The notes under the pieces were generated by a model. The model was not told where the DNA came from. It made no database searches and saw only the letters and a list, made by a program, of their open reading frames with translations. Below are positions 27,809-34,416 of a stretch of 34,416 bases of DNA, piece after piece. The position numbers and the translations under genes were made by a program. How positions within the stretch are numbered: position 1 is the first letter of the stretch; the number at the start of each line of letters is the position of its first letter. The stretch lies in NCBI GenBank assembly GCA_020860565.1, contig JAJBUA010000007.1, positions 1 through 34,416 on the forward strand. Reading direction: 5' to 3'. This stretch comes from Clostridiales bacterium. GTDB taxonomy: Bacteria > Bacillota > Clostridia > Lachnospirales > Lachnospiraceae.

Positions 27809-28105
27809 TCAATCAGTTTTTGATTTCTTTTTTAGCGTTTCCTGAGGTTTCCGGCATTCGGCCGGTAGTTCTTTGGACCACGGCAGTAACTTCTCACAAA
27901 AGGAGAATGTCGGGTCTGTATCATCCATATGCTCCGGTATCTCCGTCAGGAGATATTTGAAATATTCATATGGTTTCAGGTTGTTTGCTTTTGCAGTCTC
28001 CGCAATGCTGTAAGCGATGGCACTGGCCTGTGCGCCGCTTACTGTGTCGATCAGAACCCAGTTCTTGCGGCCAATTACAAAATTCCGGATGCTGGATTCA
28101 CTGGC
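27809..28105 (-). pseudogene. tnpC: IS66 transposase TnpC, C-terminal part
   Basis: Ninety-eight codons plus stop, reading A-S-E-S-S-I-R-N-F-V-I-G-R-K-N-W and continuing SIAETAKANNLKPYEYFKYLL to the IS66 C-terminus. It carries the presumed third catalytic residue (E, first codon after GCCAGT). It is separated from the rest of tnpC by the inserted element. Frame and sequence join perfectly to the 5' part if one GCCAGT copy is removed. Confidence 0.9.
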
Positions 28106-28126
28106 TTATCCGAACATTCGCATAAG

Positions 28127-28216
28127 CCAGTTTATCCGAACAATATACTTATCCGCATCTTTTCGAAAAATCGCCCACCTGCCAGGCTTTTTTCCAAAAA
28201 AGATGCGGATAATCTT
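28127..28216. repeat. Left inverted end of the recombinase element
   Basis: This 90-base end is the complement of 30161-30250 with about seven mismatches. It contains the core arm TTATCCGAACA (28132-28142) and a 12-bp dyad pair that could fold as a hairpin. Confidence 0.88.
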
Positions 28217-28217
28217 T

Positions 28218-30110
28218 TCACCGTACCCCACACAGACGTGCCAGTTCCTCATCGTTTGTCCAAAGTGGTGTTTCAGCAGCCTTAGCGTCTGGACGATCAC
28301 TCTTTTCCATCTCCCGCCGCAGCATCTCAACCGAAGGGCTTGCATAGGATTTACGGGTTGTCTGTGTACTGGAATGCGTCAATGCATAATGGCAGGCGTT
28401 CGGGGACAGTGAATCATAAGGGGCCCTAACCTTCACGAAAACAAAACGACAGGCGGTTTCCGGCCGGCCGTTTTTGAGGTAGAGATAGATGGCGTTCCCG
28501 ACATCCGTTGGCATGGGCAGTTCAATTTCGTGTCTGGTTTTCTGCTGCATGACACGTATCGTCTGCCGCTTCCAGTTGATATCCTGGAGCGTCAGCTTCA
28601 CGATGTCACTGCTGCGGAGTCCTATTTTCAGCCCGAGTAGAAGGATCGCATGGCTGCGGAGCTCTGTAGGCGTGGATGCCTGTTTGCCAGCCTGTTCTAT
28701 TTCTGCTTTTTCATCTTCTGAAAGGGTGATGACGACATTCTCTTTCGGTGCAATCGTGCAGGCAAGGGAAAAAGATATTCCATAGGGAATTAAAGCCCGC
28801 CGTTCGAGGAAATGGAGGAAACTCCGAATTCGTACGTTATAGGCATTCTTTCCCTCGATGGTCATATGCTGATCGGTTTGGTTGAACTCTTTTATAAATT
28901 CCACGGTTATGCCGTCAAAAGAATTGATATGGTGCTCGACCAAGAAGAGACAAAATCTTGTTGCCGAAGACCTGTACATGGAAAGGGTAGAACTTTCCCA
29001 GCCTTCTTTTGTTTTTAAAGCCAGGAAATCTTCCAGCGTTTTTCGACACCAGTCAGGGAGCGAATTACATCGGAATGGCCGATTTCGAAAAATAACCTGC
29101 GGAATTACATCTCCTTCTTTCGTGTATAACTCGAAAAGATTCAGGATCCGCCGCTTCTGTTTCCATCCGGTGCCTTTGCTGACAAGTATCTCTGGTTCCA
29201 GACATACAGAGGCAATCTCACGGTGATAACCCAGCCCGTGCATCTCTAAGAACAATAGAAGATGATTGAGTGTCGATTTTGCCACTTGGCAGGGGGTGCC
29301 ACTGTAACCGAGAGAGTGAAAACGTTCCAGAAACCCCGGAATAAGCTCTGCGTACTCTTCTGAGGGAAAGGTCTGGCTCTCATTTCTCAGAGATTCAATT
29401 CTGCAGATCTGTTCCGGCGAAAGATCCTGCATAAGCAGAACGTTCCCATGCATCCTGAAATAAGGATACCAGCCAAGCCCATGGTTGCACATCCCTCTGG
29501 ATGCCATGAAGAGGAGAATGTCTCCAATCGCATAAGTGTACCGGGCATCAGAATTGCGGGATTTATGGGCGTCCTCTTTTATGTATGATTCCAATACCTG
29601 AAACGTAATCTCCGACGGCTTTGTGATGCCGGAGGACTGGATGCTGTATAAGAATCTTGCAATGCAGTTCCTTACCTGTGTCAACGAGCGCTCTTTTTGA
29701 TCAAGAGTCAAAAGATAATTATCCAACAGGCTCTTCCATGGCTCACACAGGCGGGCATAATGGGGAACTACGACAGGAAAAGCATTGATCGGTTGAATGT
29801 CTCCATAGTGATAGAAGTCATCCAACCTTAGCAACGCAGACAGGTAACCTTTGGGATGCGGACCAGTGTCCCGGAACCATTGTATCGCTGCCTCAGCGGT
29901 ATAACAGTGCCCGCTTTCCATAAGAAATCTGCGAAACATTTCCAGGCAGCGAATTGTGCAGTAATAAAGCGTAGTGCCAGCGTCACGCTGTACCAGATAG
30001 TCAACGATATTCCTGCTGTTTCTGTCATAGGCTGACAGCCATTCATGCGTAAGATAGAGTTCCGCATTCTCCTCACGCTCATAAAACAGATCACGTTTTG
30101 GTCTTGCCAT
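28218..30110 (-). CDS. Large tyrosine recombinase-like protein (630 aa)
   Basis: The start at 30110 has AAGGAGG upstream. About 430 residues of helical N-terminal region come first, then a core-binding SAM-like stretch (about 370-450), then the catalytic domain: box I arginine in LLGLKIGLRSSDIVKL (near 500), the lysine in MQQKTRHEIEL, and a C-terminal HSSTQTTRKSYASPSVEMLR with candidate His and Tyr. The HxxR box normally found 20-30 residues before that His is not visible: ...SPNACHYAL runs straight into THSSTQTT. The tail ...PLWTNDEELARLCGVR resembles smaller recombinases. It may be an internal deletion or a fusion of two recombinase genes. The length equals that of Tn554-type TnpB proteins. 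Confidence 0.8.
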   Translation of the reverse strand: MARPKRDLFYEREENAELYLTHEWLSAYDRNSRNIVDYLVQRDAGTTLYYCTIRCLEMFRRFLMESGHCYTAEAAIQWFRDTGPHPKGYLSALLRLDDFYHYGDIQPINAFPVVVPHYARLCEPWKSLLDNYLLTLDQKERSLTQVRNCIARFLYSIQSSGITKPSEITFQVLESYIKEDAHKSRNSDARYTYAIGDILLFMASRGMCNHGLGWYPYFRMHGNVLLMQDLSPEQICRIESLRNESQTFPSEEYAELIPGFLERFHSLGYSGTPCQVAKSTLNHLLLFLEMHGLGYHREIASVCLEPEILVSKGTGWKQKRRILNLFELYTKEGDVIPQVIFRNRPFRCNSLPDWCRKTLEDFLALKTKEGWESSTLSMYRSSATRFCLFLVEHHINSFDGITVEFIKEFNQTDQHMTIEGKNAYNVRIRSFLHFLERRALIPYGISFSLACTIAPKENVVITLSEDEKAEIEQAGKQASTPTELRSHAILLLGLKIGLRSSDIVKLTLQDINWKRQTIRVMQQKTRHEIELPMPTDVGNAIYLYLKNGRPETACRFVFVKVRAPYDSLSPNACHYALTHSSTQTTRKSYASPSVEMLRREMEKSDRPDAKAAETPLWTNDEELARLCGVR

Positions 30111-30160
30111 AATCGGCGCACCTCCTTAAAATTTGATGTGCTGATTATAGCGCAGAGGGA

Positions 30161-30250
30161 AAGATTATCCGCATCTTTTTTCGAAAAAGGCCCGACAGGT
30201 GGGTATTTTTTCAAAAAGATGCGGATAAGTATATTGTTCGGATAAACTGG
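30161..30250. repeat. Right inverted end of the recombinase element
   Basis: It mirrors 28127-28216. The outer core arm TGTTCGGATAA (30235-30245) abuts the ACTGGC repeat, and the inner dyad arms are at 30165-30176 and 30217-30228. It lies 50 bases upstream of the recombinase start and so may also bind the recombinase near its own promoter. Confidence 0.88.
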
Positions 30251-31619
30251 CATTATTGTCCATGGGAACTTCTCCATTTTCCAGAAAGACGCGGAGATAT
30301 TTCTCCTGGTTTCTGGAATACTGGAGGGCTTTCCACAGGATCCCGCCTTCAAGCACACCGGCCGTTTCCTGTTTTACCCATGCAAAATAAGCATCAACCA
30401 GTGGCTTGACGCAGCGTTTGCGGAGTTCCAGTCTTTCCGCAGCCGGGAGATCCTTTAAGTGCTTTTCCTCCCGGTAAATGGCCTGTATCTGGCGCAGGGC
30501 CAGGTGGGCAGTGCATTTGTTTCGGATCTTTTTGGGAACCGTTTGTTCGGCATCATAAAATTTCCGCCTTGCATGTGCCCAGCATCCGGCGATTTTCAGA
30601 TCCTCCTTCTGTTCTTCGATGCTATGGTACACCTGGTAACCGTCCGTTACACAGACACCCTGGAAATCTTTGAGAAATTCCAATGGGTGATCGGTTTTCC
30701 GGGTTTTCTGGTAATCGTACAGGACAATCGCCCCATCATCATACAGGGATCCCGTCCGGTACACCCACATCCAGCTCTCTGCTCCGGCGTTCCTCCCATC
30801 TTTCGTAACGTCTACATGAGTCTCATCTGCCTGGATTACCGGGAAAGTATAAAGCTTTTTACGCAGGTAATCATAAAAAACCGACAGATAACGCTCCGAG
30901 CACTGGATGACCCAGTTTGCCATGTTCTGCCTTGTAACCGGGATTCCGTACCGCTCGAATTCCTTTTCCAGCCGGTACAGGGGAACCGCATTGACATACT
31001 TCCCGTTGATAATCGCTGCCAGAAGCGATGGAGTGACGAGGCTGTTTCTGAGCAGGTATGCCGGATGCTTTGCTTTCTCCATGCGGCTTTCATCTTTCGC
31101 CGCATAGACCGCGACATGATGTTCTTCCACTTCCACTTTGGACGGGATAAATTCGAGCCGGCGGTAAACCTCGTCCGGGAGCCGTTTCCAGCCGTCACTG
31201 CCAAAAAGATTTTCCAGTTCCTCCCTCGGGATATCATGGTCTATCCGTCTGGCAGGGAGCTGGCTGAGCGCCTGCTCTTTCTGGCCTTTTACTTTTACCG
31301 GCGGCTTGCGCGTCTTCCTGTCCTCATCCGTTTCCGTATCGGAACCGTCGGCATCCCTGACAGCTTCCGCTTCATTAAAAAAAACGATTGTGCCGTCAAC
31401 TTCCGCAAAACGGATCTGGCCTTCCACCGCAATCTTCTCGGAAGAGCGGCCAAACCGCGCCCGGTTGGATGTTACCATCTGTTCCAGGATCAGCTGCATT
31501 TTTCGGTCAAGCTCTTTCAGCTGGTTCTGCTGGCTGAGAAACAGTTCAATCACGGCATCACTGCCAAGTTCTTCCAGCTGCTGTTTTGTGTAGTTTTTGT
31601 AGATTTCCATCCTGGCCAT
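30246..31619 (-). pseudogene. tnpC: IS66 transposase TnpC, N-terminal part
   Basis: The ATG at 31619 (MARMEIYKNYTKQQLEEL) has GGGAGG upstream. It encodes 458 codons up to V-P-M-D-N-N-A-S. A coiled-coil leader (TnpC zipper), SSEKIAVEGQ, and the catalytic-type segments QADETHVDVTKDG and VTDGYQVYH are present. The frame then runs into the inserted element and stops at 30165 after about 27 foreign residues. With the 3' part it would give a normal 554-residue protein. Frame upstream to 31898 is open, but no start is convincing. Confidence 0.92.
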
Positions 31620-31905
31620 GACTGCCTCCCGCTTTGCTATAAGGAAAGTATACCACAAAAGAAGGCCATTTGACAGATAGGGAAAAACCTGTCGGCGGAT
31701 CCAACCGTCAAAATGACGGATGTCCAGTGGTCTGGCAGGAGCCTTGTGCGACGCCTGTCTGAAGAACCATTTTTTTGGCGAATGAGGGAATAAAAACAGG
31801 CAGATCTCCGTTTTTCTGCGGTTCCTGCCGGATTCTATTCCCGGAACGGGAGCCGATTCCGAAGGGGAAAAACCACCGGAAATTTCTCCGATTTGCACAA
31901 AAGGG
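31620..31905. other. Gap between tnpB and tnpC in IS66
   Basis: No gene is seen. It contains a GACAG...CTGTC dyad at about 31672-31693 and A/T-rich sequence. The gap is unusually long for IS66, where these genes are often closer. Confidence 0.45.
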
Positions 31906-32265
31906 TTATATCACATGCTTCGGACGGACCGGTTTTACAGACCTTTTAGGGGAAACTGTGAGCCCCTCCATCAGCCAGCGGAACTGCTGTGCAGACAACT
32001 GCATGACTTCTTCCTGATTACGCGGCCACTGGAACCGGTTCCCTGACAGCCGCTTGTAAAGCAGGAGAAAACCGTCCCCTTCCCAAACGAGTCCTTTGAT
32101 GCGGTCACAGCGTCTGCCACAAAAGAGATACAAAGTATCTGGTACAAACACATTTCCATCCGTGAATTCCGAAACGATCGCGGATAAACGGTCAATGCCG
32201 GATCGGAGATCTGTGTAGCCACACGCGATATATACATTTTTAAAGCATGTAGCGTCATTCAACAT
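31906..32265 (-). CDS. tnpB: IS66 accessory protein TnpB
   Basis: This 119-residue protein of the IS66 Orf2 family has the typical YIACGYTDLRSGIDRLSAIV start and the LYLFCGRRCDRIKGLVWEGDGFLLLYKRL centre. The protein is required for IS66 transposition, but its biochemical role is not established. I start it at MLNDAT (32265), which matches the family; the ATG at 32280 is an alternative. It overlaps tnpA by about 11 bases, which suggests translational coupling. The Shine-Dalgarno sequence is weak. Confidence 0.9.
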   Translation of the reverse strand: MLNDATCFKNVYIACGYTDLRSGIDRLSAIVSEFTDGNVFVPDTLYLFCGRRCDRIKGLVWEGDGFLLLYKRLSGNRFQWPRNQEEVMQLSAQQFRWLMEGLTVSPKRSVKPVRPKHVI

Positions 32266-32650
32266 GGATGGCTGCCCCAAGTACCATGGTCAAAAGATCG
32301 GATGGCGTATCTTCTCTAGCCATAATGGATATTTTCCCAACAGACACGGTAAGCTCCGGAGCCTTTTGGTTTTGTCCGGCAGGACTTTCCAGAAGGGCTG
32401 CCGGAACGGCAACGACCGCTTGCGGCATGTTGGTTCCAGATGCCAGGGGCAATTTGTCTGCCGGTATGTTATCAAGACAGGCCTTTCTCACCTGGCGGAG
32501 TCTGTAATAATAAGTGGTTTTTGTGATGCCATGCTGGCGGCACCATTCATTGACACTCATTCCATCCAGACGTTGATGGCATTCTCTGATCTGACCTGCC
32601 CACTCCTGAAGCAGGCATTGACGTGCAACTAAACTTGTTGTGGATTTCAT
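32255..32650 (-). CDS. tnpA: IS66 accessory protein TnpA
   Basis: This 131-residue IS66 TnpA/Orf1 has a helix-turn-helix at about residues 28-55 (MSVNEWCRQHGITKTTYYYRLRQVRKA). It is needed with TnpB and TnpC for transposition. The ATG at 32650 has AGAGG upstream; an earlier TTG (32677) would fall inside a hairpin and was rejected. It is the first gene of the minus-strand tnpABC series. Confidence 0.85.
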   Translation of the reverse strand: MKSTTSLVARQCLLQEWAGQIRECHQRLDGMSVNEWCRQHGITKTTYYYRLRQVRKACLDNIPADKLPLASGTNMPQAVVAVPAALLESPAGQNQKAPELTVSVGKISIMAREDTPSDLLTMVLGAAIHVE

Positions 32651-32671
32651 AGGCAGTACCTCTTTCTTGTG

Positions 32672-32702
32672 GTACAAAAAGTTTAAACGAAACTTTTTGT
32701 AC
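32672..32702. promoter_or_regulatory. Hairpin in front of IS66 tnpA
   Basis: GTACAAAAAGTTT (32672-32684) and its exact complement (32690-32702) enclose five bases in the tnpA leader. It may limit transposase expression from outside promoters. Confidence 0.7.
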
Positions 32703-32785
32703 TCGTTAATCTGGTTTTGCCCATTATTATCTCACAACCACTGGAACTAGCGTAGGTACGCGCTATCGTGCGTTTACCGTCTTGG

Positions 32786-33072
32786 AGCAGGATAGCTGGT
32801 ACCAAGCGTTCTTTTTTTACTCTGGTTTGAGCGAAAGCTGTCTGGTCTTTCTGACCGATCCGCAGAAAACTGCTCTCTGAGTCAATTTCAAGCGATTTTT
32901 TTGAACTTGTTGTTGATTACCGCTGATGAAATGAGTAAACTATAAGCATGATATTCAGACAGGAAAAATATGTTGTCAGAATATCATGCCCCGTTTGAGC
33001 ATATAAATACACATTCAGAGCAGGTCTTGAAATGCAAGGGACTTCTTTGATTGTGATTGGAAGGCAGGTGAT
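32786..33072. promoter_or_regulatory. Right flank of IS66 and leader of the AlbA-type gene
   Basis: The first half contains no recognisable gene; a stretch after CGTCTTGG reads LEQDSWYQAFFFYSG but is soon closed. At 32946-32989 lies a 44-base inverted repeat, GCATGATATTC against GAATATCATGC with an extra GACA/TGTC pair, before the regulator gene. No clear promoter boxes were found. Confidence 0.5.
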
Positions 33073-34416
33073 ATGATGTTGACATGGGATGACCTTTTAG
33101 AAAAAATTTATATGGGTGAAAAAGTAGATATGGAATGCAAACTGGCCGAAAAAGCAATTCCACAGTCAGTTTATGAAACTTATTGCTCGTTTGCAAATTC
33201 AAAAGGTGGCGACATCGTGCTCGGCGTAGAAGAAGACAAGAGCAAATCCGATCCGAAAGAACGCTTTATTCTTCGTGGGGTTCCTGATCCGGAAAAACTT
33301 CGTGAGGATTTTTGGAATACGATTAATAGTCAGAAGGTAAACGCGAATATTCTGGTTGATGATGATGTGTATACCGTTGATAACGGTGATCTCGCATTGC
33401 TTGTGATACATGTGCCCAGAGCGGATTATACGATGCGGCCTGTTTATAAGGGAGAAAATCCTTTCAAGGGAACTTATAAAAGGAATCATGAGGGCGACTA
33501 TCACGCAAAAGAATATGAAGTCAGGGCAATGATACGTGATCAGAGTTCGGAAGGAAATGACAGTACCATTCTCGAAGGATTTACGATGAATGACATTGAT
33601 GTGGATTCACTGAGAAGGTATCGTGTTATGTTTAACACAAGTCATCCGGATCACGTATGGAGAGAGCTGCCGGATCAGGAATTTCTAGAGATGCTTGGTG
33701 GGTATCGAAGAGACCGAAGGGATAAGCTGGAAGGGCTTACAGTTGCAGGACTTATGATGTTTGGGACAGGGCTTGCAATCCGCGATGAATTCGATAATAT
33801 TTTCATGGACTATCGCGATGAAACCGGTGCAAACGCAACACAACGCTGGACAGACCGGGTTACTTATGATGGTACCTGGGAAAATAACCTGTTCAACTTT
33901 TTCATGAAAGTTGCGCCCAAACTGACGGAGAATCTGAAAAGACCGTTTGTCCTGGAGAACATGCAGCGGATAGATGACACACCGGTACACGAGGCAATCC
34001 GCGAAGCATTCGTGAATCTGATTATTCATTCGGACTATCGGATGGATTCCGGTGTGCTTAAAATTATAAAAACAGCAAATGGATTCACTTTTACAAATCC
34101 GGGAAGCCTGAAGCTACCGAAGGAGCAGATTTACAGTGGCGGGAACTCGAAAGCGAGAAATCCGCATATGCAGACGATGCTTCGAATGATTGGCTTTGGA
34201 GACAATGCCGGCTCTGGTTTTCCAAAAATACTGAATGTATGGGCTGATAATGGATGGCAGCGTCCAGAACTTGATGAGGATATTGTTATGAATCAAGTTA
34301 CTCTGACCCTGTTGTTATCAGCAACACAATCAGAAGAAAAATTGGATGAATCGAAAGACTCATCAGCGGAATCAGCGGAAAAATCAGCGGAATCAGCGGA
34401 AAAATCAGCGGAATCA
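33073..34416 (+). CDS. AlbA_2-domain and ATPase-domain putative regulator (3' end outside window)
   Basis: The ATG at 33073 is followed by a second ATG; AGGCAGGTG is the likely ribosome binding site. It is open for 448 codons to the window edge. The N-terminal DLLEKIYMGEKVDMECKLA and NSKGGDIVLGVEED match the AlbA_2 (Schlafen-type) putative DNA-binding domain. The region HEAIREAFVNLIIHSDY to GSGFPKILNVW matches the HATPase_c_4 domain seen in RecG-like regulators. The last residues are a SAESAEK repeat, encoded by 21-bp tandem copies, which usually lead to a winged helix beyond this point. Function unknown; defence or transcriptional roles have been suggested for such families. Confidence 0.85.
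   Translation, partial: MMLTWDDLLEKIYMGEKVDMECKLAEKAIPQSVYETYCSFANSKGGDIVLGVEEDKSKSDPKERFILRGVPDPEKLREDFWNTINSQKVNANILVDDDVYTVDNGDLALLVIHVPRADYTMRPVYKGENPFKGTYKRNHEGDYHAKEYEVRAMIRDQSSEGNDSTILEGFTMNDIDVDSLRRYRVMFNTSHPDHVWRELPDQEFLEMLGGYRRDRRDKLEGLTVAGLMMFGTGLAIRDEFDNIFMDYRDETGANATQRWTDRVTYDGTWENNLFNFFMKVAPKLTENLKRPFVLENMQRIDDTPVHEAIREAFVNLIIHSDYRMDSGVLKIIKTANGFTFTNPGSLKLPKEQIYSGGNSKARNPHMQTMLRMIGFGDNAGSGFPKILNVWADNGWQRPELDEDIVMNQVTLTLLLSATQSEEKLDESKDSSAESAEKSAESAEKSAES
34363..34416 (+). repeat. 21-bp tandem repeat in the AlbA-type gene
   Basis: TCAGCGGAATCAGCGGAAAA-A units follow one another in frame from about 34363 to the window edge, coding SAESAEK. Because 21 is a multiple of three, unit number can change without breaking the frame. 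Confidence 0.8.

Larger units (their letters stand above)
28106..30245. mobile_element. Tyrosine-recombinase element inserted in tnpC
   Basis: This 2,140-bp insert is bounded by the direct repeat ACTGGC (28100-28105 and 30246-30251; GCCAGT on the coding strand). Inside are long inverted ends, 28127-28216 against 30161-30250, about 83 of 90 matching. Each end has its own inner dyad of TTATCCGCATCT and AGATGCGGATAA (28149-28160/28201-28212; 30165-30176/30217-30228). The left end has an extra unit TTATCCGAACATTCGCATAA (28106-28125). The only gene is one recombinase, filling the space between the ends almost exactly. I know no named element with this architecture. Confidence 0.85.
27739..32785. 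mobile_element. IS66-family element, 5.03 kb, interrupted by a second element
   Basis: The element spans 27747-32777. Its terminal repeats, 27747-27769 and 32755-32777, are perfect 23-bp inverted copies starting GTAAACGCACGATAGC. Both flanks carry the 8-bp duplication CGTCTTGG (27739-27746 and 32778-32785), the size IS66 makes. Genes tnpA, tnpB and tnpC are on the minus strand. A normal IS66 is about 2.5-3 kb; the excess here is the 2.1 kb element inside tnpC. A GCCGCCC-aaga-GGGCGGC hairpin is at 27782-27799. Confidence 0.95.

Noticed and set aside
30459-31673. 404-codon + ORF opposite tnpC
   Set aside because: It is the antisense shadow of the well-supported IS66 transposase.
32653-32677. 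TTG start for IS66 tnpA
   Set aside because: It lies in a hairpin without a ribosome binding site; the ATG at 32650 has one and matches the family N-terminus.
34363-34416. Repeats at the window end as a CRISPR array
   Set aside because: The units are 21 bp, contiguous without spacers, and keep a reading frame.

Overview
The window looks like a chromosomal segment of a Lachnospiraceae-type clostridium (Bacillota). Strong AGGAGG-type ribosome binding sites, consensus sigma-A promoters, the rplM-rpsI pair, a cyclodeaminase-FolD pair, alanine/threonine/glutamate-rich lipoprotein linkers and a zinc-ribbon MscL all fit that group. The assignment is by general resemblance only; no marker gene was placed phylogenetically.

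Bases 1 to about 17,200 are an ordinary, densely coded core region, almost entirely on the + strand. In order: argB and argD (ornithine synthesis); mscL on the minus strand; an ECF-transporter S component with a small P-loop kinase; a folate one-carbon pair (cyclodeaminase/cyclohydrolase and FolD); a cytidylate-kinase-like protein and a HAD phosphatase; a polar amino-acid ABC importer (binding protein, permease, ATPase); an FtsH-type protease; uvrA with a LexA-type operator on its promoter; a GHMP sugar kinase; an unlisted 28-residue, eight-cysteine peptide on the minus strand; and rplM-rpsI behind a perfect consensus promoter.

Bases 17,200 to about 33,000 are a decaying accessory region. A palindromic repeat follows rpsI. 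Then come fused scraps of an IS1182 transposase, a DnaC-like helicase loader and a sensor histidine kinase, and an enolase gene killed by several stop codons. Next is a Ugp-like ABC importer (binding protein, ATPase, two permeases) followed by a phosphodiesterase-type alkaline-phosphatase-superfamily gene with one in-frame TGA. An IS5-family element (TTAG target duplication) carries a nonsense codon in its transposase.

The most striking object is a 5.03 kb IS66 element with perfect 23-bp inverted ends and an 8-bp target duplication. Its tnpC gene is split by a second, 2.1 kb mobile element. The inner element carries one gene, a 630-residue tyrosine-recombinase-like protein, between long inverted ends built from repeated TTATCCG motifs. 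It sits between two copies of GCCAGT, immediately before the codon of the presumed catalytic glutamate of TnpC. Joining its ends would make a perfect 11-6-11 recombinase core site, and precise excision would restore a 554-residue TnpC.

The window ends inside an AlbA_2/ATPase-type DNA-binding regulator gene with a 21-bp tandem repeat at the truncated 3' end.
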